Positions 1-7,939 are shown, numbered from the stretch's first letter. The stretch is DNA of 18,210 nucleotides from Bordetella parapertussis (GCA_945862495.1 CAMAYM010000050.1:1-18210); one strand, 5' to 3'. Program-made: numbers and translations. Notes: generated by a model not told the origin, from the letters alone.

Positions 1-602
1 ATCACTCCAATCAGCAAGACCAGGCAAGTGGCACGCAGACTTAAGTGCCTTGCGCGGGAGATCTTTTGAAGGCGGGAGTGTAAATTTTTATCTCTCGATA
101 GCCAGTCTGGCAGATGATCTTTGCTAAGTTCTGCCGATCTCAATATCTGTATGGTTGGAAAGCGCGCAGCCAATACACTTAACGCATCCTCTACATCGTC
201 TGAACACGCATACCAACAATCCGTTTTTGCCAATACCAAACCTGAATTGGCTGCGACAAGCCAAAATCCTTTGCCTGGCATAAAACTGACTAAAGCAACC
301 ACCCCCTCTTGATGCGTCAAACCAAAGATGGCTGCCGCTGAATGCAGGGGTTTCGATCGATCAAACTGATCGCTTCCGGCCAAGGCACTTTTATGGATGA
401 TGCCACACCCGACAACAGCCGCCAGCGAGCCGGCCACTAAATAATGTGTGGCGCCAAGCTTGCGCGCCCGACTACGTGCGAGCTTGGCTGGAATCCCCCC
501 CACAAGAGGTGTCCAATCTAACCCAAAGACAACATCAAGCTCATGAAGATGCGTCCACACCAAGGTACCCGTAGACAAATCTGATTGAAGATCGATTGCC
601 AT
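1..602 (-). CDS. pilO: Type IVb pilus accessory protein PilO, N-terminal 200 residues (partial)
   Basis: The frame is open from an ATG at 602 to the left edge, giving about 200 residues of an unfinished protein. The segment GFWLVAANSGLVLAKTD (about residues 112-128) and the preceding Val/Ala-rich strands match what I recall of the PilO family of R64-type (type IVb) pili, a bitopic inner-membrane assembly protein. A hydrophobic stretch begins at about residue 190 (LRATCLVLLIGV) after a basic segment (SRLQKISRARH), as expected for the membrane anchor that follows the cytoplasmic N-terminal domain. The start lies 2 bases after the stop of the secretin gene, so the two are almost certainly co-transcribed and probably translationally coupled. 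PilO of this family is unrelated in sequence to the type IVa PilO. The membrane helix is cut and the periplasmic half is missing, so the family call rests on the N-terminal part and on gene order. Confidence 0.75.
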   Translation of the reverse strand, partial: MAIDLQSDLSTGTLVWTHLHELDVVFGLDWTPLVGGIPAKLARSRARKLGATHYLVAGSLAAVVGCGIIHKSALAGSDQFDRSKPLHSAAAIFGLTHQEGVVALVSFMPGKGFWLVAANSGLVLAKTDCWYACSDDVEDALSVLAARFPTIQILRSAELSKDHLPDWLSRDKNLHSRLQKISRARHLSLRATCLVLLIGV

Positions 603-604
603 GT

Positions 605-2233
605 TTACAGACCCTCTTCTACTTGTGCGGTTACCATAATCAACGTTGCAGTACGCGATTGTTTGGCGCGATTGGCACCACCCAGAAGCATGGGAGTCTC
701 GGGTGTCAAGCGACTCTGTTCTGACTCATTCTGTGTGGAGTCAAAACCTGAAATCAGCATCGGCTGCCCTGTTTGCAGTGCAATTTGCTGAACGGTGCCA
801 TGACCATCAATTGTGATTTGTTGAATCTGTAATTGACTGCCTGGATCACCTACAACAACAGATTTCAAAGGTTGAGCGACGGTATTGTCATAGGCTACAG
901 AAAGCAAGACTTGTCCGTTTTCTTGTGCATCAGGCACAAGCGTCAAAAATGCACCCACTGTTTCCTCTTTTTGACTGACGGACACTGACCCACCCCCTCC
1001 CCGCGACGATGAATGAGACACCTCCGCACCTTGCGTTGACTTGACCTGGTCAATATATGAAAAAGTCGTTCTCACGGCATGGGTCACGGGCCGTCGATTT
1101 AATGTCAGAACGGGAATTGTCACGTGGCGCGATACTGTTCCATATTTAGAAAGTGCTCTTAACACGGCTTGACTGCGAATCGCAGCGGAAGGCATCACGC
1201 CAAGTTTTGCCGTAGCACCCGCAATCGTTGCACCTGCTAGCGTGCTGGTAAGAGAGGCTGCAATTTTCCCCTGCTCCCATAAGGTGTTCCAGTCAAGACC
1301 AAACTCCGCATCTTGATGGGTCACGAGTGTGATCTCCTCAAATATCAAACGGACACGTCTCGTGAGGATGCGATTTTCTTTTTCTAAATAGCGTGAAATC
1401 TCACCTAACACCTCTGGTGTATCGGTCACGACGATCGAGGTCGAAGCACCAGGCTGCGCCGCAATAATTGCTGCACGGGTCAGAAACGGCTCAAGCCTTT
1501 GCTTGATCGCAAGGAGCACGTGTTGATCGGTAGCAACTAAAGAAGTGCGTGATGAGTTGTCAAATCCACCTGTCTTGCTATTGGCTGTTCGACCGAGCCG
1601 AGCGTCAGCATGCGAGGATAATGTCAGGGCACGCACATCAAAGACACGCGTTTCTGTTCGGTAAAATTCAAGCGCTCGATCGTGATAACGCCACAACACA
1701 CCTAAGCGCCTTGACAAGATGTCCAAGACTTCTGGTAATGGTCTCGGGCCCATTGGAAACTGAGCCATCGCGGCTATCGCACCAGAGTTTTGTGCCGTTG
1801 CTGTGCTCAGACGCGGTAAAAAATGATCTAGCGGCAAGAGAGTCTCCGGCTTTATTCTGACGGGTATGCTCGTTGCCTGTGTGATGCGCTCTGCAATAGT
1901 CGATAAATCAACCTTGCCTTGGCGATACATCAACGTCGTATCAATCGTTGACCTCAGTGCAGGTGGCAAAGTTACCTCCCTAGCTAAGGGCACTGCGCGC
2001 CCCATCAGCCAAGGTTTGGTCACATTTTGTGCTTGCGCTCGCAGGTGTGCTGAACGCGTTAATGACTCAAAGTTTTCTCTTTTTTGATCAATAATGCCGC
2101 GCGTCTCCTGCACATGCGTATCCTGCTGTTTGATACGGTCCGCTAATGTACAACCTGTCAACAGCGCGATCAGTGTCACGATTGATCCTCTTAAATAAAC
2201 ACGCCTCGCCCGACATATACTCCGCAACCTCAT
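605..2233 (-). CDS. pilN: Type IVb pilus outer-membrane secretin (PilN family lipoprotein)
   Basis: A 542-residue secretin that would form the outer-membrane channel for the pilus. The N-terminus has a basic start, a hydrophobic stretch and a lipobox LLTGC, with Cys28 as the predicted lipidated residue. A coiled, charged segment follows (about 30-65). An STN-like small domain is likely at about 104-195 (VDLSTIAERITQATSIPVRI). An N-type domain lies at about 235-295 (SIVVTDTPEVLGEISRYLEKENR). The secretin beta-domain runs from about 296 to the C-terminus, with a Ser/Gly-rich gate segment at about 406-420 and the closing strand TATLIMVTAQV. The size and lipoprotein nature fit R64 PilN and BfpB-type secretins rather than the longer PilQ. 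Its ATG overlaps the stop of the upstream PilL-like gene as ATGA, indicating translational coupling. The N-terminal domain boundaries are approximate. Confidence 0.85.
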   Translation of the reverse strand: MRLRSICRARRVYLRGSIVTLIALLTGCTLADRIKQQDTHVQETRGIIDQKRENFESLTRSAHLRAQAQNVTKPWLMGRAVPLAREVTLPPALRSTIDTTLMYRQGKVDLSTIAERITQATSIPVRIKPETLLPLDHFLPRLSTATAQNSGAIAAMAQFPMGPRPLPEVLDILSRRLGVLWRYHDRALEFYRTETRVFDVRALTLSSHADARLGRTANSKTGGFDNSSRTSLVATDQHVLLAIKQRLEPFLTRAAIIAAQPGASTSIVVTDTPEVLGEISRYLEKENRILTRRVRLIFEEITLVTHQDAEFGLDWNTLWEQGKIAASLTSTLAGATIAGATAKLGVMPSAAIRSQAVLRALSKYGTVSRHVTIPVLTLNRRPVTHAVRTTFSYIDQVKSTQGAEVSHSSSRGGGGSVSVSQKEETVGAFLTLVPDAQENGQVLLSVAYDNTVAQPLKSVVVGDPGSQLQIQQITIDGHGTVQQIALQTGQPMLISGFDSTQNESEQSRLTPETPMLLGGANRAKQSRTATLIMVTAQVEEGL

Positions 2234-3018
2234 ATCCTCGCTCCATCAGCCATGGTGCGATCACATGCTTCAGTGATTGGAACAATACGCAAAACCTGAT
2301 TTGTATAAAAGCATGGCTGGAGTGGCCTATCTGAGAGCTCAGTTGCTTCTATCAGCGCACGGACCGAACCCACAAAATCGTCAGAAAAATTTGCGGTAGC
2401 TGTGAGAGGAATATCTACATCAACAGCCCAATGCTCAACCTGAAATCTCCATCCACTGAGACCCGACCAACGCGCAAGCGCCTGTCGAAGATTTTTATCC
2501 GTATTGGTGATGGCGTAAAAAGATTGAGAGGCTGACTGAGTGCGCGAGGAAATTGAAGCAGAGGGCGCTAAAGCAACGTGTGTGGCAGGTTCCGCCAGTG
2601 CAACAGCAGTCGCAGATGCAGTGACCTGAGTCGCTATCGGCATGGGCGGTGGAAGCGAAGCATTCAAGGTGCCCGCGTCACTGGGACGCCGTGCCCTTGC
2701 TTGTCGATGTGCCCCGCGAAATATCAGTCCCGTCCAATGTGCATCAAGCTTGGTGTAAGGACCTTGGCGTGCATAGGTAGCGAGCTGTTCACCTCGCTCG
2801 GTTACACCAAAGATAGCGGGTAAAGTCTGATTAGGCTGCCATTGCAACCAGATATGTTCCGCATTCGAAAACACTTGCAAGGGGGCAACGCTTTTATCTC
2901 CTGAAAGCTTCCAAGAAAAATCTAACGTGCCTGCTGGAGAGCCTATCGGTTTACTGGCGCACCCCGTCAAAATCAGAATAAAAACAAAGCAAGTACGGAT
3001 ACGCCAGATCGCAAACAT
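2230..3018 (-). CDS. pilL: PilL-like lipoprotein with VirB9-like segment and TcpQ-type C-terminal domain
   Basis: A 262-residue predicted lipoprotein with a lipobox LTGC (Cys20). Residues about 45-105 (PLQVFSNAEHIWLQW, then LPAIF, then GPYTKLDAHWTGLIFRG) resemble the C-terminal beta domain of VirB9/TrbG proteins. A Pro/Ala/Ser-rich linker spans about 110-165. The last 90 residues (LRQALARWSGLSGWRFQVE, DIPLTATANFSDDF, ending with LRIVP) resemble the TcpQ/PilL domain, which in Vibrio cholerae helps localise the secretin. The protein probably sits on the periplasmic face of the outer membrane and assists the downstream secretin. It is the first gene of the operon and no pilM gene separates it from pilN. 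The ATG at 3018 has no strong ribosome site but places the lipobox correctly. The name is by analogy with R64 and the VirB9 resemblance is a judgement by eye. Confidence 0.7.
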   Translation of the reverse strand: MFAIWRIRTCFVFILILTGCASKPIGSPAGTLDFSWKLSGDKSVAPLQVFSNAEHIWLQWQPNQTLPAIFGVTERGEQLATYARQGPYTKLDAHWTGLIFRGAHRQARARRPSDAGTLNASLPPPMPIATQVTASATAVALAEPATHVALAPSASISSRTQSASQSFYAITNTDKNLRQALARWSGLSGWRFQVEHWAVDVDIPLTATANFSDDFVGSVRALIEATELSDRPLQPCFYTNQVLRIVPITEACDRTMADGARI

Positions 3019-3075
3019 ATTGTCATCGCATCAAATCGAAGACGTCAATGTTGAGGCTCAATGAAACCTAGAACA

Positions 3076-3081
3076 ATTGTA
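3076..3081 (-). promoter_or_regulatory. Possible -10 element for the pilus operon
   Basis: Reading on the minus strand, TACAAT (5 of 6 to consensus) lies about 60 bases upstream of the pilL start, in the only gap between the terminator and the operon. No convincing -35 was found at the right distance. The operon must start somewhere in 3019-3104 if the terminator at 3105-3144 is effective. Confidence 0.2.
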
Positions 3082-3104
3082 TGTAATACGAATGGATTAA
3101 ATGA

Positions 3105-3144
3105 GCGCAAAAAAAACGGAGCATAAAGGCTCCGTTTTTTGCGC
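3105..3144 (-). terminator. Intrinsic terminator after ugpB, probably bidirectional
   Basis: An inverted repeat with a GC core CGGAGC (3117-3122) pairing with GCTCCG (3129-3134) around a 6-base loop. The core is flanked by eight A on one side and six T on the other, then by matching GCGC on both outer ends. Read on the minus strand it is a hairpin followed by eight T, placed 10 bases after the ugpB stop. The symmetric A/T flanks would let it work in both directions. It isolates the pilus operon from ugpB and genes upstream. Confidence 0.9.
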
Positions 3145-3153
3145 GTTAAAAAA

Positions 3154-4482
3154 TTATTTGCGTCTAGCCGCGGGTGCGGCACTCGGGGTATTTTGAGAAA
3201 GCGTCTTGGCCTGATCAACGGCATTAGTCAGTGCCTCGACAGGCGGTGTATTGCCTGAAAGCGCCGCATCAAACTCACGACTCAAAATTGGTTCAATCCT
3301 AGGGTAATTCAACAATCGAAACCCACGACTGTTGACATCTTTTACATTACGCATGCTGTCGACAAGCTGACGTGCGCCAGGAATACGATCGTAGAAAGCC
3401 GCATCGCCTGTACGGAACGCAGCATCCGTGAGGGGTAAGAATCCGGTACGTTGATGCCATGCAGATGCGATCACTGGTTGTGCCAAGAACGACAAGAAGG
3501 CCATTGTGGCTTTATCCTGATCCTTGGTGTGGCCAGAGGTTGCCCACAAAGCAGATCCGCTTACGTAAGGCGCGCCAGGTGTTTTGACGACCTGATCATA
3601 AAAAGGCATGGGTGCAATGCCAAAACTTAAGCCTTTTGCGTCCTGCATACGTGCTAAAGCACCAGAGGTAGTCGTGATGACAGAACAACGGTTGTCCGCA
3701 AACATCTCGTCTGCCTCCGCACCATTGCTATTAAATGGGAAGAGGTCTGAACGCTTCCAGCTCACCATGATGGATAAGTGACGCATGAACACTGGGTCAA
3801 GCAGGTTGAGTTGAGCACCTTTGACATTGTCCAGGCCGTTTTTCGGGGTCACATACAGTGCTCCGTTCAATGGCGCCATGTTTTCAAGGTGCGTTGTCAC
3901 TTGATGACTCGTGGCGAATGGGCAATTGTAGTGAGCCTTGTCTCTCAAAATCAGCAAATGATTTTGGAGTTCAGGCCAAGTTTTTGGAGGTTTGTTTGCG
4001 TCTAGACCTGCTTTTTTGTAACCATCAACGTTGTAAAACATCACAGGGATTTCGGCCATGTACGGGAATGCCATCAGGCGGCCCTGACCATCTCGCATGA
4101 AACCCGTTGTCTGCGAAACAAACCAATTTGCATCCTTCATCGGGTATTGCTTAAGCAATTGATGCAAGGGAATGATGTCTTTGTGTTGGGCAATCATCTC
4201 AGGAGAGCGGTTATCCGGTAACTGGACCAGATTAGGTTTACGCTTTTCAGCAATGGCTTGCTCACCCGCTTTGCGCAGTGACTCTTGATTGGGGAAGGCC
4301 TTGAGAACAACACTAACGTCTTTCTGTTCGTTATTAAAGCGACGAGCAATTTTCTCGAACTCTGACTTGTGAATGGCTGTCATTGTGTGCCAGACCTCGA
4401 TTTTGACTGGCTCCGCCTGGGCAGGCACAGCAAAGACACAGGTCACACCAAGCACCGCGGCAATATGTTTCAGAAGGGTCAC
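3154..4482 (-). CDS. ugpB: UgpB-like periplasmic substrate-binding protein of an ABC transporter
   Basis: I place the start at GTG 4482, giving about 442 residues, close to the E. coli UgpB length of 438. From there the protein opens with a compact signal peptide (TLLKHIAAVLGVTCVFAVPAQA, split TLLKHIAAVLG and VTCVFAVPAQA) cleaved after AQA. A TTG at 4530 would add 16 unlikely residues. The mature protein is a family 1 solute-binding fold: WHTM near the N-terminus, NVDGYKKAGLDANKPPKTW, TTTSGALA, and WHQRTGFLPLT, all hallmarks of UgpB, which delivers glycerol-3-phosphate or glycerophosphodiesters to UgpAEC. No permease or ATPase gene lies next to it, and the terminator follows directly. Several ligand-site positions differ from E. 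coli UgpB as I recall it (for example the two Trp near WQGW correspond to His and Thr in ATSHQVTTHLEN), so the substrate may differ. A Pro/Ala-rich basic tail ends the protein. Confidence 0.85.
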   Translation of the reverse strand: MTLLKHIAAVLGVTCVFAVPAQAEPVKIEVWHTMTAIHKSEFEKIARRFNNEQKDVSVVLKAFPNQESLRKAGEQAIAEKRKPNLVQLPDNRSPEMIAQHKDIIPLHQLLKQYPMKDANWFVSQTTGFMRDGQGRLMAFPYMAEIPVMFYNVDGYKKAGLDANKPPKTWPELQNHLLILRDKAHYNCPFATSHQVTTHLENMAPLNGALYVTPKNGLDNVKGAQLNLLDPVFMRHLSIMVSWKRSDLFPFNSNGAEADEMFADNRCSVITTTSGALARMQDAKGLSFGIAPMPFYDQVVKTPGAPYVSGSALWATSGHTKDQDKATMAFLSFLAQPVIASAWHQRTGFLPLTDAAFRTGDAAFYDRIPGARQLVDSMRNVKDVNSRGFRLLNYPRIEPILSREFDAALSGNTPPVEALTNAVDQAKTLSQNTPSAAPAARRK

Positions 4483-4510
4483 GCTGAAAATTCCATAATT
4501 AAAATACAAG

Positions 4511-4529
4511 TGCACAAGACCTTTGTGCA
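4511..4529. repeat. Perfect 7-bp inverted repeat in the ugpB leader
   Basis: TGCACAA and TTGTGCA are separated by 5 bases. The repeat lies between the reductase stop (4539) and the preferred GTG start of ugpB (4482). On the minus strand the hairpin is followed by CTTGTATTTTAATT, so it could be a weak terminator of the upstream run, an attenuator, or a dyad operator. The sequence does not decide between these. Confidence 0.5.
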
Positions 4530-4538
4530 AGGAAAAAC

Positions 4539-5582
4539 TTATTTTACAGCGGCAATATCGGCTTCGGAAGTAAAAGAATCCGCAAAGAATGCCTCATCCG
4601 GCAATCCACATTGCGTCACAAACTCACGCCTAGCGGATTCGACGACGATCGGCGCTCCGCATGCATAGACCTGATGGCCCATCAAGCTTGGGAAGTCGTC
4701 CATGACGGCGCGATGAACATAACCTGTCCGCCCCGTCCAAGCGTCTTCGGGGAGTGCGTCTGATACGACCGGGATGTAGGTAAAGTCGGGAATTGACTGC
4801 GCCCATTGCTTTGCAAGTGCATCCATGTACAAATCTGCGGGACGTCGTCCTCCCCAATACAAAGTTACGGGACGGTGAATATTTTGATGGGTCATATGCT
4901 CGACAATGGCTTTGATGGGCGCAAACCCTGTCCCGCTTGCAACCATGACAATCGGTAAATCGCTGTCTTCTCTCAAGAAAAATGAACCAAAAGGTCCTTC
5001 GACGCGCAAGATTTCCCGCTCTTTCATTTGGGTCGCACCGACGCCAAACACATGGTCCGTAAATAAACCGCCCGGCAAATGACGCACATGAAGCTCTAAG
5101 GCTGCAGCAGAATGAGGCGGATTGGCCATGGAGTAACTGCGGCGCTTACCGTCCTTAAGGATAATTTCAACATACTGCCCAGCATAAAAACGGAAACTCT
5201 CCGTTGCCGGCAATTGCAACTGCAAAATTGCAACATCTGTCGTCGGACGACTGATGGATGTCACGCGCGAGGGGAGCTTTCGAATTTGGATGTCGGAGGC
5301 CAGGCGAATCTCTTTGGATTCGATAACAAGATCAGACGTCGCACGTGCTTGGCACAGAAGCGTGAAACCCTCATGCAATTCTTCGGGGGTCAGGATCTGT
5401 GCTGCGCTATTGCCTGCCTCGACCGTGCCAGACACCACCCGAGCTTTACAGGTCGAGCATGCGCCACTGCGGCAGCTGTAAGGCAACAAAATCCCCGCTG
5501 CGAGCGCTGCATCCAAAACACTTTTGTCGGGATCCGCAGGAAACTGATGCTGACTGGGCTGAATGGTGATTTGGAACGACAT
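4539..5582 (-). CDS. Oxidoreductase with N-terminal 2Fe-2S ferredoxin domain and FAD/NAD(P) reductase module
   Basis: A 347-residue electron-transfer enzyme. The N-terminal plant-type ferredoxin domain (1-90) has the cluster ligands Cys37, Cys42, Cys45 (CRSGACSTC) and Cys77. A flavin-binding barrel follows, with the FAD motif RRSYSMAN at about 145-152. The NAD(P)-binding domain carries GTGFAPIKA at about 216-224 and YACGAP at about 305. This domain order is that of phenol hydroxylase, benzoate and methane monooxygenase reductases, and of AscD. Beta-proteobacterial members are often labelled CDP-6-deoxy-delta-3,4-glucoseen reductase, but no deoxysugar genes are present, so that label is doubtful. 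The ATG at 5582 has AGG 8 bases upstream. It lies 47 bases after parC with no terminator between, so it may be expressed from the parE-parC transcript. The electron acceptor is unknown. Confidence 0.88.
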   Translation of the reverse strand: MSFQITIQPSQHQFPADPDKSVLDAALAAGILLPYSCRSGACSTCKARVVSGTVEAGNSAAQILTPEELHEGFTLLCQARATSDLVIESKEIRLASDIQIRKLPSRVTSISRPTTDVAILQLQLPATESFRFYAGQYVEIILKDGKRRSYSMANPPHSAAALELHVRHLPGGLFTDHVFGVGATQMKEREILRVEGPFGSFFLREDSDLPIVMVASGTGFAPIKAIVEHMTHQNIHRPVTLYWGGRRPADLYMDALAKQWAQSIPDFTYIPVVSDALPEDAWTGRTGYVHRAVMDDFPSLMGHQVYACGAPIVVESARREFVTQCGLPDEAFFADSFTSEADIAAVK

Positions 5583-5629
5583 GTCAATACCTAAAAAGGG
5601 CGTGAATCATAGAAAAGAGCATTTTATCT

Positions 5630-7939
5630 TTAAAGCACAGGAGAAAGGACGGGCTCTTTGGAGCGAATATCAAGCAGCCTACCTTTGCGTGCACGCTTGG
5701 AGACATATATTTCAAGCGAAGCACCGACCAGAATGTCTTCGACTTGCTTGGTCCTGTATGTCCCCGTCACGCGCAGCCCCGCTTTTGAAACGGGTACGGT
5801 CTGAGCAAGCGTGTCAGGTGCATCCACTCCTATCAAAATCGTACCTCGCCCGCCAGACGACAGACTCTTGACCTCGTCCAGTGCAATGACGAGAATTTTG
5901 CCGCGTGTAGTTAAAAAAGCCACTTGTATCGCCTGCGCGAATAAGGGAACAGGACGAAGTAAACGATCCTTTTCTTCGAGCGTGACAAATTGCTTGCCAG
6001 CCCGCTGTCGGCTCGTCATATCTGAAAGCTTGGTGGAAAAACCAAAACCTTGGCGCGTACTCAGCAACCACTTGCTCTCGGGCGCGGCTGCAATCATGTG
6101 CTCGATATGTGAACCTGGCTCGAGATCAATCATTGAAGTGACCGGTGCACCATCGCCGCGCGCGGAGGGTAGACCAGAAACGGCCACAGTGTAGACGCGC
6201 CCATTGTCACCAAAAGCAATCAGCGTATCGGTACTGCGGCATTCGAACACACCGTAAGGACCGTCTCCTGCTTTGAAGTTGAATTGAGTCGCATCATGCC
6301 CGTGCCCCTGACGGGACCTCAACCACCCTTTTTGAGAAACGACTACTGTGACAGGTTCATCTAACACCCGCACCTCTTTGACGGCACGCTCTGCGACTTC
6401 AATCAGGGTGCGACGCTCATCTCCATAGAGCTTGGAGTCAGCTTCAATTTCTTTGGTGACTAGCTTTTTGAGTGCTGTAGGTTGCTCAATGAGTTCTTGC
6501 AGCTTTTGTTGCTCGTTGCGCTTTTCAGCCAGCTCTTGTTCAATTTTGAAGCCTTCAAGTCGCGCAAGCTGACGCAGACGCATATCGAGAATGTCATCGG
6601 CCTGACGCTCGCTCAAATTAAAGCGCGCCATCAGTGCAGGACGAGGTTCGTCAGATTCGCGGATCGTTTGAATCACCTCGTCTACATTCAAATACACCAG
6701 CATGCGGCCTTCGAGTACGTGAATGCGATCGGTGATTTTGTCAAAACGATAGCGCGTACGGCGAAGAACGGTAGCAGTTCTGAATCCAATCCACTCCAGC
6801 AACACATCGCGCAGGCCTTTTTGACGAGGCCTGTGATCAGTGCCGATGCAGACGATGTTGATGGGCACGCTTGTTTCCATGCTGGTCAAGGCCAACAAGG
6901 TTGTGACAAACTCATCGCGATCAATTTTTGAGGTTTTAGGTTCAAACACAAGCCGAACCGCTGCGTCTTTACCAGACTCATCGCGCACGGCATCCAGTAA
7001 TGCCAACATCTGCACCTTGGTCTGCTGCTGCTCAGGCGTTAACGTTTTCTTACCTGTTTTAATCTTTGGATTCGTTAAGTCTTCGATTTCTTCGAGTACT
7101 TTTTGGCATGACGCACCTGGCGGTAACTCATGGACAACTAACTGCCATTGCCCTCTTGCCATTTCTTCAAACTGCCAACGCGCGCGCGCTTTGAGTGAGC
7201 CACGACCCGTTTGATAAATCTGAGCAATTTCAGATGAAGCGGTAATGATCTGACCGCCACCGGCAAAATCTGGACCGGGCACCATTGCAAACAGCTCTAC
7301 ATCTGACATTGCAGGGTTTTTGATCAGAGAGACACACGCTTGCGCGACTTCGCGTAAATTGTGTGCAGGAATCTCTGTGGCCATCCCTACGGCGATTCCG
7401 GAAGCACCGTTGAGTAGCATGACAGGCAAACGTGCCGGCAGCATGGAGGGCTCTTGGTGACTGCCATCGTAATTGGGAATAAAGTCGACAGTGCCTTCGT
7501 CCAGCTCGTCTAACAATAAGCGTGCAAATGGCGTAAGCCGAGCTTCCGTGTAGCGCATGGCGGCAGCATTGTCGCCATCTCTAGAGCCAAAGTTGCCCTG
7601 CCCGTCAATGAGGGGATAACGCAAGGAAAACTGTTGTGCCATCCGAACCAATGCGTCGTAGGCAGCTTGGTCTCCGTGCGGGTGGTATTTACCCAATACG
7701 TCACCCACCACGCGTGCGGACTTTACGGGCTTAGCCCCCGACTGCAGCCCCATGGCCTGCATGGCGTAAAGGATTCTGCGCTGGACAGGCTTTTGTCCAT
7801 CCCCCACATCGGGTAATGCACGCCCCCGTACCACGGAGACGGCGTAATCAAGATAAGCCTGCTCAGCGTACAGGCCAAGGGTCAAGGATGCATCCGCATC
7901 GCTTGGGTCAAACAAACCAGGTTGGGAACCGTCAGTCAT
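5630..7939 (-). CDS. parC: DNA topoisomerase IV subunit A
   Basis: A 769-residue protein, near the E. coli ParC length of 752. It forms the heterotetramer with ParE that unlinks daughter chromosomes. The breakage-reunion domain contains the winged-helix region QKPVQRRILYAM (about 49-60), GKYHPHGD (83-90), and the catalytic Tyr130 in AAMRYTEARL, followed by GTVDFIPNYDGS. The tower and coiled-coil parts occupy the middle (RQLARLEGFKIEQELAEKRNEQ). The C-terminal third is a beta-pinwheel with degenerate blade repeats and lacks a gyrase-type GyrA box, which supports ParC over GyrA. Its ATG directly abuts the parE stop (TAA then ATG), indicating coupled translation and equal subunit supply. At the positions matching E. 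coli Ser80 and Glu84, where quinolone-resistance changes occur, it has Gln91 and Asp95. Confidence 0.96.
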   Translation of the reverse strand: MTDGSQPGLFDPSDADASLTLGLYAEQAYLDYAVSVVRGRALPDVGDGQKPVQRRILYAMQAMGLQSGAKPVKSARVVGDVLGKYHPHGDQAAYDALVRMAQQFSLRYPLIDGQGNFGSRDGDNAAAMRYTEARLTPFARLLLDELDEGTVDFIPNYDGSHQEPSMLPARLPVMLLNGASGIAVGMATEIPAHNLREVAQACVSLIKNPAMSDVELFAMVPGPDFAGGGQIITASSEIAQIYQTGRGSLKARARWQFEEMARGQWQLVVHELPPGASCQKVLEEIEDLTNPKIKTGKKTLTPEQQQTKVQMLALLDAVRDESGKDAAVRLVFEPKTSKIDRDEFVTTLLALTSMETSVPINIVCIGTDHRPRQKGLRDVLLEWIGFRTATVLRRTRYRFDKITDRIHVLEGRMLVYLNVDEVIQTIRESDEPRPALMARFNLSERQADDILDMRLRQLARLEGFKIEQELAEKRNEQQKLQELIEQPTALKKLVTKEIEADSKLYGDERRTLIEVAERAVKEVRVLDEPVTVVVSQKGWLRSRQGHGHDATQFNFKAGDGPYGVFECRSTDTLIAFGDNGRVYTVAVSGLPSARGDGAPVTSMIDLEPGSHIEHMIAAAPESKWLLSTRQGFGFSTKLSDMTSRQRAGKQFVTLEEKDRLLRPVPLFAQAIQVAFLTTRGKILVIALDEVKSLSSGGRGTILIGVDAPDTLAQTVPVSKAGLRVTGTYRTKQVEDILVGASLEIYVSKRARKGRLLDIRSKEPVLSPVL

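Noticed and set aside
121..312. Plus-strand open frame of 63 codons
   Set aside because: It lies wholly antisense to the well-supported PilO frame, and has no ribosome site or recognisable domain.
4483..4530. Extended ugpB start at TTG 4530
   Set aside because: It would put 16 mostly polar residues before an otherwise standard signal peptide and would run through the inverted repeat.
5112..5594. Plus-strand open frame of 160 codons
   Set aside because: It is antisense to the ferredoxin reductase, whose Cys ligands and FAD motif are clear; the frame looks like a shadow of codon bias.
6482..6931. Plus-strand open frame of 149 codons within parC
   Set aside because: It is antisense to conserved ParC coiled-coil sequence, without a start signal or known domain.
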